In this document: one piece after another, positions 8,670-19,200 of the stretch | Layout: every line of letters begins with the position of its first letter | How positions within the stretch are numbered: the first letter of the stretch is position 1 | Assembly (NCBI RefSeq): GCF_013149275.1 | Contig: NZ_JABGNA010000007.1 | Span: 252,448 to 316,447 of the forward strand | DNA length: 64,000 nt | Direction of reading: 5' to 3' | Source of the DNA: Mucilaginibacter sp. SG564 | GTDB taxonomy: Bacteria; Bacteroidota; Bacteroidia; Sphingobacteriales; Sphingobacteriaceae | The notes under the pieces: model-generated | The model's database searches: none | Told to the model about the DNA's origin: nothing | The model's input: the letters and a program-made list of their open reading frames with translations, nothing else | Program-made: the position numbers and the translations under genes

Positions 8670-9347
8670 ATGAATGTATTAATTGTTGAAGACGAAAAGG
8701 GCTTGGCCCTTGAAGTAGATGAATTTTTAAGTCATGAAGGTTTTACTGTTGAGCACGCGCGTACCAAAAAATCGGCCGAGGAAAAGATATTTGTAAACAA
8801 CTATGACTTTATACTGCTTGACCTTGGCTTGCCCGACGGTGACGGCTTTGACCTGTTAAAAATGCTGAAAGGCCTTGAAAAACGCGACGACGCCGTTATT
8901 ATACTTACAGCGCGTGGAGCCGTTGACGACCGCGTAATGGGTCTGGAACAAGGCGCCGACGACTACCTGGCCAAACCATTTTCGTTAAGTGAGCTCCTTG
9001 CACGCATGCATGCCATAACACGCCGCAAACACCGATTGGAAAGCAATGATATCAATATCAAAGGATTGCGCGTTAATATCCAGAACCGTACGGTGATGTA
9101 TAATGATGAGCGTATTAACCTCACCAAAAAAGAGTTCGAGATATTCAATTACCTGGTGCTGAATAAAAACCGGGTAATATCACGTACCAACTTAACCGAA
9201 CACGTTTGGGGCGATGTACTGGAGATCAATTCCGACTCCAACTTTGTGGACGTGCATGTTAAAAACCTGCGTAAAAAGCTATCGCAATACATTCCTATTG
9301 ATTGGTTTGAAACCGTAAGGAGTATTGGTTACCGTATTAATATTTAA
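8670..9347 (+). CDS. OmpR/PhoB-family response regulator
   Basis: 225 residues. The receiver domain (1-115) has the acidic pair E7/D8, the phospho-acceptor D51 (in LLDLGLPDGDG), and the conserved Lys in YLAKPFS. The C-terminal winged helix (about 130-225) ends in the typical VHVKNLRKKL...TVRSIGYRI signature. It binds DNA as a phosphorylated dimer. It sits 11 bp upstream of its cognate kinase and is divergent from the GH130 gene. Its targets are unknown. Confidence 0.96.
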   Translation: MNVLIVEDEKGLALEVDEFLSHEGFTVEHARTKKSAEEKIFVNNYDFILLDLGLPDGDGFDLLKMLKGLEKRDDAVIILTARGAVDDRVMGLEQGADDYLAKPFSLSELLARMHAITRRKHRLESNDINIKGLRVNIQNRTVMYNDERINLTKKEFEIFNYLVLNKNRVISRTNLTEHVWGDVLEINSDSNFVDVHVKNLRKKLSQYIPIDWFETVRSIGYRINI

Positions 9348-9358
9348 ACATTCCCCGG

Positions 9359-10681
9359 ATGAAACTTCAGGTAAAGCTGGCGCTATATAATACGCTAACC
9401 AAGGTGGCCATTATTTTATTTACCGGCCTGCTTATCCTGCTTTCTATTGAAAAAATATCTTATAACCATATTGAGGTTCGCCTGGAAGAAAAAAAAGAAG
9501 CTACGCTAAGGAGCCTTTCTTCCAGGGAGATCAACAGCTTTCTGGCGGCGCAAAAAGTATATACCGACTATAATATATTAAAAGAAGAGTTTATTACCAT
9601 AACCCCGGTTAAATATGAGGCCAACACGCCCAGCAAAGTAACCTTTAGTACAGAAACAAGGAAGGTTGAGCGGAATATGGAAACTTATCGCATACTCTCC
9701 AACCGCTTTAACTTTAATGAGCATACCTACCTTCTGGAAATTGGGGAAACCATCGAATCTGTTGAAGAATTAAAGTCCATCATCAAAAAGTTCACTTTAC
9801 TGGTATTGTTCATTGCCCTGGTACTTACGTTGATAAGCGACCTTGTGTTTACCAAGTTTTTGCTTGCCCCTTTTTATAAGATTATTGACCGCAAGCTGAT
9901 CAAAGTGAATGACCCCATGAACTTTGATTACGAGAAGATCCAAACCACAACCCAGGATTTTGAATTACTTGATGATAGTATAAGCTCATTGATGAAAAAG
10001 ATCTCCAACCTTTTTATATTGGAAAAACAATTCATCGCCAATGTGTCGCATGAGTTACTTACGCCTATATCCATCATCAGCTCAAGGCTCGAAAATATAT
10101 TACTACATGAGGAATTAAGTGAGGGCAGCGAAAATAAGATGCATGCCTCCCTAAAAACACTCAATCGCCTCAAATCAATCATTAATAGCTTGTTACTTAT
10201 ATCAAAGGTAGAAAACAACCAGTTTGACAAGGGCGATATGGTCATGATAGCCGGAGTTATCAAAGAAATACATGAAGAATTGGAAGATCGTATAGATGAA
10301 AAACACTTAACTTTTACCAATCATCTCAAATACATTTATTCTATACAGGGCAACCGTCCGCTCATGCATACGTTGCTGTTCAACATCATTAACAACTCCA
10401 TTAAATACAATACCACTAAAGGCAGTATTACTATTAGTGATGATCTTAATGATGATATTTATGCCATTACAATTGCCGACACGGGTATTGGTATGGAGCA
10501 AAAGCAAATTGATAATGCCTTTAATCGTTTTGAGAAGTTTGATACCGATGAAAAAGAAAGTTATGGTTTAGGCCTCGCTATTGTAAAAAGTATCACTGCG
10601 TTTCATAACATTAACATTAAAATAAACTCGGTAAAAAATAAGGGAACTGCTGTAAAGCTGATATTTGATAACCAGGTATAA
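9359..10681 (+). CDS. Membrane sensor histidine kinase
   Basis: 440 residues. Transmembrane helices at about 15-32 and 143-165 flank a ~110-residue periplasmic sensor region. The HisKA box NVSHELLTPIS carries the phospho-accepting H231. The ATPase has an N-box (NIINNSIKYNTTKG), a G1 box (ADTGIGM) and a G2 box (YGLGLAIV). There is no obvious HAMP, PAS or hybrid receiver domain. It should phosphorylate the response regulator encoded 11 bp upstream. A terminator follows. The signal is unknown. Confidence 0.95.
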   Translation: MKLQVKLALYNTLTKVAIILFTGLLILLSIEKISYNHIEVRLEEKKEATLRSLSSREINSFLAAQKVYTDYNILKEEFITITPVKYEANTPSKVTFSTETRKVERNMETYRILSNRFNFNEHTYLLEIGETIESVEELKSIIKKFTLLVLFIALVLTLISDLVFTKFLLAPFYKIIDRKLIKVNDPMNFDYEKIQTTTQDFELLDDSISSLMKKISNLFILEKQFIANVSHELLTPISIISSRLENILLHEELSEGSENKMHASLKTLNRLKSIINSLLLISKVENNQFDKGDMVMIAGVIKEIHEELEDRIDEKHLTFTNHLKYIYSIQGNRPLMHTLLFNIINNSIKYNTTKGSITISDDLNDDIYAITIADTGIGMEQKQIDNAFNRFEKFDTDEKESYGLGLAIVKSITAFHNINIKINSVKNKGTAVKLIFDNQV

Positions 10682-10749
10682 CTTCACCAAATCTTCATTC
10701 GAAATTTATTACTTTGGGCAGTTTTAGTAAGTGCTACCCCTATTGAGAG

Positions 10750-10780
10750 GGCTATTTTTATTTTAAGAATAGCCTTTTTT
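10750..10780 (+). terminator. Rho-independent terminator after the two-component operon
   Basis: The stem ggctatt/aatagcc (10750-10756 with 10768-10774), extended by three weaker pairs, is followed by a T-run on the plus strand. It overlaps the end of the converging DUF58 gene. Confidence 0.75.
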
Positions 10781-11700
10781 TATATCATCTTATTACGCTT
10801 CACCAAATAGGTTTTCAGTATATTCTGATAGCCTTCGTGTATATCGGCATCAATCAAATCAATATGATATTGCGCGCATTTGAGTTCCAGCTCATGCCGG
10901 TACGCTGCTAACGATTTTTGATAAGCATCACGTATTTTACCAGGATGCACTTTTATCTCGGCGCCACTTTCCATATCAATAAAATGATGCGGACGGTTAT
11001 CAAAATTAAAATCGAGTTCTTTTTGCTTATCGTGCACATTAAATATAACCACTTCGTGCTTATTGAATTTCAAGTGCTGTATAGCCGCGAATAGTGCCTG
11101 TAACTTTTCGGTGTCGAGGCTATTTTCGAGCATATCACTAAAAATAATCACCATGGAACGTTGATGTATCTCCTGGGCAATATGGTGCAGCACATCAGTT
11201 ATATGCGTAACCGTATTTACCCGCGGACTATTATAGATTTTTTCGAGCTCGGCATACAAATGAAACAAATGCGTGCTGGTTGATTTGGCGGCACTCAGCC
11301 AGTCAATCTTATCCGAAAACAGACATAATCCAAAAGCATCGCGCTGTTTTTTAAACAGATACATTAACGCGGCCGCCGCATAAACAGAAAACTGTAGCTT
11401 ATTCATCCCCTTTTCGGGAAAATTCATAGACGACGAAGTGTCAAGCAGTAAATAACAGCGCAGGTTAGTTTCTTCTTCAAACTGTTTTACAAACAATTTC
11501 TCCGTGCGGGCCAATAACTTCCAGTCGATATTTTTTACCGATTCGCCATTATTGTACAAACGATGTTCGGCAAACTCTACAGAAAACCCATGGAAGGGAC
11601 TCTGGTGCAGGCCGGTTATGAAGCCTTCAACCACCTGGCGGGCCAGTAGCTCCAGGTTGGCCAGTTGCCTTATTTGCTGATCATCATTTAACAGGGACAT
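10780..11700 (-). CDS. DUF58 (vWA-like) domain protein
   Basis: 306 residues. The N-terminal part has the DUF58 core NNGESVKNIDWKLLARTEK. It is followed by CYLLLDTSSSMNF, whose D87-x-S-x-S pattern is a MIDAS-like metal site as in von Willebrand A folds. No membrane helix is visible. DUF58 proteins are usually encoded next to a MoxR-type AAA+ ATPase and are thought to assist complex assembly or metal insertion. No MoxR gene is in view here, so this copy is an orphan in the window. It follows the trxA terminator on the same strand. Confidence 0.9.
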   Translation of the reverse strand: MSLLNDDQQIRQLANLELLARQVVEGFITGLHQSPFHGFSVEFAEHRLYNNGESVKNIDWKLLARTEKLFVKQFEEETNLRCYLLLDTSSSMNFPEKGMNKLQFSVYAAAALMYLFKKQRDAFGLCLFSDKIDWLSAAKSTSTHLFHLYAELEKIYNSPRVNTVTHITDVLHHIAQEIHQRSMVIIFSDMLENSLDTEKLQALFAAIQHLKFNKHEVVIFNVHDKQKELDFNFDNRPHHFIDMESGAEIKVHPGKIRDAYQKSLAAYRHELELKCAQYHIDLIDADIHEGYQNILKTYLVKRNKMI

Positions 11701-11719
11701 AGGGCTAATATAGGGTATA

Positions 11720-11751
11720 AAAAAAGCGTCACCAAATAGGTAACGCTTTTT
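11720..11751 (-). terminator. Terminator downstream of trxA
   Basis: 13-bp arms (11721-11733 with 11738-11750) have one mismatch and a 4-nt aaat loop. A/T tracts flank both sides. It lies between the trxA stop and the DUF58 start, both on the minus strand. Confidence 0.75.
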
Positions 11752-11809
11752 TAAGGTAATAAATATGGTGAGTTAAGCTATCAACAAGCTTAATTTTTGC
11801 CTTTTGTAA

Positions 11810-12130
11810 TTATGCTAATTGCTTAACCAATTTGTCGGTTAAAACTGATTTTGGAACGGCGCCAATTTGTTTATCAACAATTTCGCCATTTTTGAAGAAT
11901 AATAAAGCAGGGATATTACGGATTCCGTATTTCATTGATATACCTGGATTGTTGTCAACATCAACTTTACCAACAACGGCTTGGCCTGCATATTCTTTTG
12001 CAATATCCTCAACAACCGGACCTACCATTCTACAAGGACCACACCATTCTGCCCAAAAGTCAATAAGTACGGGTTTGTCTGATTTCAGCACAAGTTCGTC
12101 AAAGTTCGCATCAGTTATTTCTAAAGCCAT
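11810..12130 (-). CDS. trxA: Thioredoxin
   Basis: 106 residues, canonical length. The active site is WCGPC (29-33), with the structural Asp24 in LIDFWAEW and the cis-proline in IRNIPALLFF. It is a general cytoplasmic disulfide reductant fed by thioredoxin reductase, serving ribonucleotide reductase and the sulfur-assimilation reductases. It is a single-gene unit, with its own promoter (12160-12192) and its own terminator (11720-11751). Confidence 0.97.
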   Translation of the reverse strand: MALEITDANFDELVLKSDKPVLIDFWAEWCGPCRMVGPVVEDIAKEYAGQAVVGKVDVDNNPGISMKYGIRNIPALLFFKNGEIVDKQIGAVPKSVLTDKLVKQLA

Positions 12131-12159
12131 GATTTCTATTTTTTAAATTTTTTGTATTA

Positions 12160-12192
12160 CAAATATATACTATTCAAATAACTTGCCACAAA
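12160..12192 (-). promoter_or_regulatory. Predicted Bacteroidota-type promoter of trxA
   Basis: On the minus strand, TTTG (12189-12192) and TATATTTG (12160-12167) are separated by 21 bp. This fits the Bacteroidota -33 TTTG / -7 TAnnTTTG consensus. A start about 5-7 nt downstream would give a 5' UTR of roughly 20-25 nt before the ATG at 12130. Confidence 0.55.
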
Positions 12193-12265
12193 TGTGACCT
12201 GACAATGTGACAATTATATTAATAACATAAACAGAGCTCTATATCAATCCCCTTAAAAAAAACCA

Positions 12266-12296
12266 AAAAAGTGGGTTTACATGGTTTACACTTTTT
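12266..12296. repeat. 31-bp dispersed repeat (gtgggtttacatggtttac type), copy 1
   Basis: This 31-bp sequence, with aaaaagtg and cactttttt-like self-complementary ends around a gtttac repeat, occurs in exact reverse complement at 46211-46241. A further ggtttaca follows at 12299. The rest of the 344-bp dnaE/trxA gap holds only a loose 9-bp inverted repeat, aaaacaggc / gcctgtttt (12354-12362 with 12408-12416), and the trxA promoter. Confidence 0.75.
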
Positions 12297-12474
12297 ACGG
12301 TTTACATTATTTTACTTAATTAAAAATCAAATAGTTAAATAAAATAATTGCATAAAACAGGCATTTTCATGTAACCCACATCGTAACGTTTTCTATGTTA
12401 ATAAATAGCCTGTTTTCCTTTATTGACCGTTTGAATAATTAAGTCAGAAATTATAAAAATCAAATAATGTCTTT

Positions 12475-15400
12475 TTAATTCAACACCGGCTGTATGTTGG
12501 TCAAATTAAAAATATCGGCCATCAGGTCATCGCTTGGGTTTACTTTGAACAATTTGGAGGCCAGTTCAACCTGTAAAGCTTCTTCCCGATCTTTGATCAA
12601 AAAGCGCAGTTTACAGTTCTGAACCGGATACTTTTCATTATTGACCATAATGGCCTGCTGAATATCATCCAGCAGCTTACTGTTCAAACTATTTACATCC
12701 AGGCAAACGGTCAATGATTTGGTCATTTTATCGCGCATTTCCGATAGCAAGCTCATTACCTGTATACGCAGATCCCAGTTATCTTTTTGCCTGAATTTTT
12801 CTTCGATATTCCCTTTGATATGCAGAAAATAACCATCCATCATCAGGTTACGAAATTTCACATAATCCTCGCCAAACAAGGCAAATTCGTATGATTCGTT
12901 ATAATCTTCGAGCACAAAGGTGCCAAAAGGTTTACCGGTTTTAGTCATCTTATGCTGCACGTTACCAACCAGGCCGCCAATGCGGATCTCGCCCCGCTTC
13001 CGTAATTCGTTAAACGCGCTCATGATCTCTTCGCCGCCCTCACCTGTACGTGCTTTTTGCACCAGTTTCAGATCGCTTACGGTACTGTTGCAGAAGCGTT
13101 CCAACTCAACTTTATAATTATCAAGCGGGTGCCCGGTCAGGTATATACCGATCACCATTTTCTCGTACTTCAATTTTTCAATCAGCGGCCACTCTTCCAC
13201 ATCGGGCATAGCCGGCTCCGGCACATAGGAGGCCACCGAACCGCCAAACAATGATGATTGTGAACTGCTTTGCACGTTCTGATAATCATTCGCGTATTTG
13301 ATCAGTCGCTCAACACCTGTTAATACCCCCAGCTCGGTCTTGGCAAAAAACTGCGACCGGTGTACACCAAAGCCGTCAAAAGCTCCCCCGTAAACCAGGT
13401 TTTCATATGATTTACGGTTTACACTCCGCGTGTTTGACCTGCGTGCAAAATCATACAAAGTTTCATACGGACCATTAGCTTCGCGTTCTTCAATGATACT
13501 TTCAACCGCTTTATCGCCAACGCCTTTAACGCCGGTTAGTCCGAAACGGATATGCCCCTTTTTATTTACCGCGAATGACATGTCCGACTCATTAATATCC
13601 GGGCCTAAAACCAGCAGATCCATCCGGCGGCATTCCTCCATGAAAAAGGTAATCTTTTCTATATTGTTCTGGTTATTTAAAACCGCGGCCATATATTCAG
13701 AGGGGTAATGCGCTTTTAAATATGCAGTTTGATAAGCCACAAAGGCGTAACAGGTAGAGTGCGATTTATTGAAAGCGTATTGCGCAAAGGCCTTCCAGTC
13801 GGTCCATATTTTAGTCAGCTTATCTTTGGGGTGCCCTTTAGCCATGGCCCCATCCATAAACTGGGCCTCCATTTTATTTAGCACCTCAATTTGCTTTTTA
13901 CCCATGGCTTTTCGCAAAACGTCGGCATCGCCTTTACTAAAGCCCGCTAACTTTTGCGATAAAAGCATCACCTGTTCCTGGTATACGGTGATACCATAGG
14001 TTTCGCCCAGGTATTCCTCCATATCCGGAAGGTCAAATACAATAGGTTCCTGACCGTGTTTACGTTTAATAAAGTTGGGGATGTACTCTATCGGTCCCGG
14101 ACGGTACAGGGCGTTCATGGCAATCAAGTCCTCAAACTTATCCGGCTTCAGATCGCGAAGGTACATTTGCATACCGTCGCTTTCAAACTGGAACGTACCG
14201 TTGGTATCACCGCGTTGATAAAGCTCATATGTTTTAGTATCATCAAGCGGTATATAATCAATATCGATGCTTACTCCATGGTTTTGCTTGATCATCCGCA
14301 GCGCGTCTTTAATAATGGTCAGGGTCTTCAGTCCCAGAAAGTCCATCTTGATAACGCCTGCATCCTCAATCACACGCCCATCGTATTGCGTAACCAGCAG
14401 ATCGGAGTCTTTAGCGGTTGCAACCGGTACAATATCAGTTAAGTCATAAGGCGCAATGATGATACCCGCGGCGTGTACACCAGTATTACGAACTGAGCCT
14501 TCTAACTTTTCGGCCTCACGCAGTACCTGTCCGCGCAGGTCGTTCCCTTTTACAATTTCTTTAAGCTCGGGCACCTGCTCAATGGCTTCTTTAAGCGTGA
14601 TACCTAATGTTTCGGGAACCAGCTTTTTAAGGGCCGCCATTTCGGGCAGCGGCATATCCAGCACCCGGCCCACGTCCTGTATACTGGTACGGGCGGCCAT
14701 GGAACCGTAGGTAATGATCTGCGCCACCTGGTTCTTGCCATATTTTTCTACTACATAGTCAATCACCCTTTGTCGGCCCGCATCATCAAAGTCGGTATCA
14801 ATATCGGGCATCGACTTACGATCCGGGTTAAGGAACCTCTCGAACAGGAGGTTATACTTCATCGGGTCGATATTGGTAATCCCTGTACAATAAGCCACTA
14901 CCGATCCCGCGGCCGAACCACGGCCAGGCCCAATAAATACGCCGATATCACGGCCATGCTTAATAAAGTCGGCCACAATTAAAAAGTACCCGGCAAAACC
15001 CATGGTACGTATGGTGAACAGCTCAAAGTTGATCCGTTCTTCCGTTTCGGGCGAAATATCTACATAGCGCTCCTTTGCGCCAGTAAATGTTAAATGTTTT
15101 AAATATTCCCACTGGTTAAGGGTATCGGCATCCGGTGTGTTGTGGATCTTGAACTCTTCGGGAATAACGAAATTGGGTAGCAGTATGTCTCGCTTTAATT
15201 TTAATACCTCTACCTTATCAACAATTTCGTTAGTGTTATCCAATGACTCAGGGATATCAGAGAACAAGCTGCCCATTTCTGCCTGTGTCTTGAAATAAAA
15301 CTGGTCGTTCGGAAAGCCGAAACGGTAGCCTTTACCACCCTCTTCATCAGTCGCTATCGGCGTACTTTGCATATCGCCGGTGTTTACGCACAGTAAAATA

Positions 15401-16059
15401 TCGTGGGCATTGGAGTCCTGCTGATCCACATAGTGCGAATCATTGGAGCATATTACTTTTACATTATACTTTTTAGCATAAGTAAGCAATACATTGTTAA
15501 TAGTGGTTTGCTCCGGAATATCATGACGTTGCAGCTCGATATAAAAATCTTCGCCAAAAAGGTCAAGCCACCATCTAAATTCTTCTTCCGCCTTTTCGGG
15601 TGTTTCCCGTAATATAGCCTGGGGTACTGATGCACCAATGCAACAGGTAGTGGCAATGAGGCCTTTATGGTATTTTAATATCAGTTCTTTATCAATACGC
15701 GGCCATTTACTGTACAGGCCTTCCATATAGCCTAAGGAACATAGCTTCACCAGGTTTTTGTAACCTTCGGGGTTTTTAGCCAGCATCAGCTGATGGCGGC
15801 GTACGTCTTTTTTCTCCTTGGTAAATTGCTTTTTATGCCTGTCCTCAACCACATAAAACTCGCAGCCTACAATGGGCTTTACATTGTGTTTACCCGCCTC
15901 AGCTACAAACTTAAACACGCCGAACATGTTACCATGATCGGTTATGGCTAATGCTTTCATCCCATCAGCCGCGGCCTTTTTATATAGCTTTGATATATCG
16001 GCGGCACCATCAAGTAATGAAAACTGGGTATGTACGTGTAAATGAGAAAAATCTGGCAT
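12475..16059 (-). CDS. dnaE: DNA polymerase III alpha subunit (replicative polymerase)
   Basis: 1194 residues, full length for the DnaE1 type. An N-terminal PHP domain opens with HLHVHTQFSLLDG (6-18) and ITDHGNM (39-45). The polymerase core has GPGRGSAAGS (377-386) and the catalytic aspartate motif PDIDTDF (418-424). The finger and tandem HhH regions follow (GLTGVKGVGDKAVESI), then an OB fold and a degenerate C-terminal domain. It extends DNA at the replication fork as part of the holoenzyme. It is divergent from tamB. No intein or frameshift was seen. Confidence 0.98.
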   Translation of the reverse strand: MPDFSHLHVHTQFSLLDGAADISKLYKKAAADGMKALAITDHGNMFGVFKFVAEAGKHNVKPIVGCEFYVVEDRHKKQFTKEKKDVRRHQLMLAKNPEGYKNLVKLCSLGYMEGLYSKWPRIDKELILKYHKGLIATTCCIGASVPQAILRETPEKAEEEFRWWLDLFGEDFYIELQRHDIPEQTTINNVLLTYAKKYNVKVICSNDSHYVDQQDSNAHDILLCVNTGDMQSTPIATDEEGGKGYRFGFPNDQFYFKTQAEMGSLFSDIPESLDNTNEIVDKVEVLKLKRDILLPNFVIPEEFKIHNTPDADTLNQWEYLKHLTFTGAKERYVDISPETEERINFELFTIRTMGFAGYFLIVADFIKHGRDIGVFIGPGRGSAAGSVVAYCTGITNIDPMKYNLLFERFLNPDRKSMPDIDTDFDDAGRQRVIDYVVEKYGKNQVAQIITYGSMAARTSIQDVGRVLDMPLPEMAALKKLVPETLGITLKEAIEQVPELKEIVKGNDLRGQVLREAEKLEGSVRNTGVHAAGIIIAPYDLTDIVPVATAKDSDLLVTQYDGRVIEDAGVIKMDFLGLKTLTIIKDALRMIKQNHGVSIDIDYIPLDDTKTYELYQRGDTNGTFQFESDGMQMYLRDLKPDKFEDLIAMNALYRPGPIEYIPNFIKRKHGQEPIVFDLPDMEEYLGETYGITVYQEQVMLLSQKLAGFSKGDADVLRKAMGKKQIEVLNKMEAQFMDGAMAKGHPKDKLTKIWTDWKAFAQYAFNKSHSTCYAFVAYQTAYLKAHYPSEYMAAVLNNQNNIEKITFFMEECRRMDLLVLGPDINESDMSFAVNKKGHIRFGLTGVKGVGDKAVESIIEEREANGPYETLYDFARRSNTRSVNRKSYENLVYGGAFDGFGVHRSQFFAKTELGVLTGVERLIKYANDYQNVQSSSQSSLFGGSVASYVPEPAMPDVEEWPLIEKLKYEKMVIGIYLTGHPLDNYKVELERFCNSTVSDLKLVQKARTGEGGEEIMSAFNELRKRGEIRIGGLVGNVQHKMTKTGKPFGTFVLEDYNESYEFALFGEDYVKFRNLMMDGYFLHIKGNIEEKFRQKDNWDLRIQVMSLLSEMRDKMTKSLTVCLDVNSLNSKLLDDIQQAIMVNNEKYPVQNCKLRFLIKDREEALQVELASKLFKVNPSDDLMADIFNLTNIQPVLN

Positions 16060-16093
16060 AATGAATCCTTTTCAGCAAAATCCTGTAGAAATA

Positions 16094-16101
16094 CAAAGTT
16101 A
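16094..16101 (-). promoter_or_regulatory. Possible -7 element for dnaE
   Basis: TAACTTTG on the minus strand matches TAnnTTTG and lies 35 bp upstream of the dnaE ATG. No good TTTG was found at the expected -33 spacing, so this is weak. Confidence 0.3.
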
Positions 16102-16292
16102 TCAATAAAACAACTTTGCCGCATCATGTGTTGAAAAACTAAGCCCGAATAATTTTTTTATCTATGGGTTGTGGTGTTTGGTTATTATGCTGATGAAGCT
16201 GTAACTTAAACCGGACTAATCACATAGCTAATATATTATGCTATTGGAGTGTTTAACATTGAACGATCATCACCCTTGAAAAATTTATACAG

Positions 16293-19200
16293 TTGAAAAA
16301 AATTGGACGAATAGCCCTAAAAACCATACTCTGGATAATTGCAAGTATCCTTTTCCTGGTGCTGCTTGTAGTTGTACTCATACAGGTTCCTGCTGTACAG
16401 AATTTTGCCAAGAATAAAGCGGTGAATTTTTTACAGGGGAAGATCCATACCAAAGTACAAATCGGCCATATCAGCCTGGGCCTGCCCAAGCTGCTGGTAT
16501 TGGAAGATGTTTATTTTGAAGATCAGAAAAAAGACACCCTCATTGCCGGCGAAAAACTAAAGGTTGATATCAGCCTGTTTAAACTGCTTCATCATAAGGT
16601 GGAGATCAATGAGATCAATCTGCAGGGCATTACCGCCAATGTAAGCCGTGGCGCCGACAGCGTTTTCAATTTCGATTATATCACCAAAGCTTTTGTGGGC
16701 GAGCAAAAAAAAGAGGTAAAACCCGAAGACACTACCTCAACCATGAAGTTTTCGCTGGATAAGATCATCCTTGACCGTATCAACATTAAATATAAGGATA
16801 AGATCACGGGCAACGATGTTAAATTCCTGTTGGGGCATTTTGATACCCGTATCAAGGATTTTGATATGGATAAAATGAAATTTTCTATACCCAAGATCAC
16901 TTTATCCGATGTTAACGCCCGGATCATTCAAACACCGACTGGCCCCCCTCCTCCGGATACAGCTACGGCACCGCTTAATATGGATCTGAACCTGGGCGTT
17001 ATAGATGTATCGAAAATAAAAGTAGATTACCAAAGCAGCGAAATGAACGCCAATGTCGACCTGAACAAGCTTTTGGTTGATATGGATAAGATTGATCTGA
17101 AGAAACAAAAGGTAGACATCAAAAGTATCGAGCTGAATAATACCAATGCGGCATTGAGCCTGGCTAAACCTAAAACGGTACAAAAAGCCATTGTAAAGGC
17201 CGTCAAAAAACTCGATACGCTGGTATCATCCCCACAAACATCTAAATGGGCTCTTACCCTGGGTAAGGTGAACTTTACCAATGATAATATCAAGTTTGAT
17301 AATGAAGCACAGAAAGCCATACCCAAAGGACTTGATTTCGGACACATGGATATCCGAAGCCTTAACGCCGAAGCGGAGAATATTTCCTATAATCCCGATA
17401 CTATTTCAGGTAAGATCAATTCCTTCAGCTTTAGCGAAAAAAGCGGACTAAAGATCAATAAGTTTCACACTGCTTTCTTTTACGGGCCTACCAATGCCTA
17501 TATGAATGACCTTTTGCTGGAGACACCACAAACCGTTCTTCAAAAATCGGTACAGGTACGCTATCCATCTATTGCCGCCATTACCAAAAACATCGGATCA
17601 TTGGGTATCAATGCCAATTTAGATGGCAGCCGCCTGGGATTAAAGGATGTGTTGCTACTGATGCCTACGATGGCTACCATGGAACCTTTTAAAAGTTCGC
17701 CGGGTACGGTTTTCAAAATAAACGGTAAGGTAAAAGGCCAGGTGAACAACCTGGATATCCCTGGCCTGGAAGTGAGCGGATTAGGCAGTACCCACATTAA
17801 GGCATCAGCCAAAATGAAAGGCTTGCCCGATGTAAATAAGGCTTATTTTGATGTTAACATAGCCGATTTTACCACGAGCAGTAAAGACATAGCCAAACTG
17901 GCTCCCGCGGGCAGCATCCCGGCCAACGTAAGCATCCCCGAAAAAATGAACCTAAAGGGTACATTTAAAGGCGGCATGACCAACTTTGATACCAAAATGC
18001 AATTACGCTCCAGCTATGGCGCAGTCGACCTGGTTGCCGCCATGAAAAACGGTGAACATAAAGGCAAGGAAATGTATACGGCTCACATCAAAGCCAATGA
18101 CCTGAATGTGGGCGCCCTAACCAAACAGCCGCAAATGGTTGGCAAAATAACCATGAACGCCGATCTTAAAGGTATAAGCCTTGATCCTAAAAAAGCCAGT
18201 ATACAATTTAATGGCAACCTGGCTAAAGCTTACGTGAAGGGTTATACCTACCAAAACCTGGTACTGAAAGGCAGTTCGGAGAATGGAAATTATACCGCCA
18301 CCGCCCGTATGAAGGATCCAAACATCGATTTCAGCCTGGATGCTAAAGCTTATTTAAACCGCAAATACCCATCAGTTAACGGCACTTTACTGGTTGACAG
18401 TATCAACCTGCAAAAACTCAATTTTGTAAAAGACGACATGCGTTTCCACGGTAAAATGGTGGCCAACGTCCCAACCGCCGATCCGGATTACCTGAATGCT
18501 GATATATTAGCCACCGAACTATTGGTGGTAAATAAAGGACAACGCATACAGCTGGATACGGTAAGCCTTAAATCGACAGCTAATGCTGATAGTAGCACCC
18601 TGCGTTTAAAAACCCCAATTATGACAGCTCACATGGCCGGCAAATACAAGCTTACCCAAATAGCCGATGCCCTGCAGGATGTGATCAACAAGTATTTTAA
18701 TACGGCTATCGCGGGCGGGCAGCAGGTGGCGGCGGTGAAAAGTCCAAAGTCAAAAGTTAAAAGCCGAAAAACTAAACTCAAAACTCAAAACTCAAAACCT
18801 GTCGCTCGCTATTCGCCGCAGCAATTTGTTTTTGAAGCCCGCCTGGTAAAAACACCACTGCTTACCCAATTTGTACCTGATCTGAAACAGCTGGACCCGG
18901 TACAGTTAAAAGGTAGTTTTAACAGCGAAACCGGCGAGCTCGTCGTAAACGGATCGATGCCTAAGGTGGTTTATGGCACCAACACGGTGAGCAACGTAAC
19001 CTTGGCTATTAATACCAATAACAACGCGCTTAATTATAACATGGGGATCGATCAGATCAAAGTAGGCTCCTCGCTCAACTTGCTATACACCAGTCTTTCG
19101 GGCAAAGCTCAGGACAATAAACTTGATATCAGTTTACAAGTACGCGACAAAGCAAAAAAAGAGCGTTACCGCATTGCTGGTCTTTTCAGCATATTGCCCA

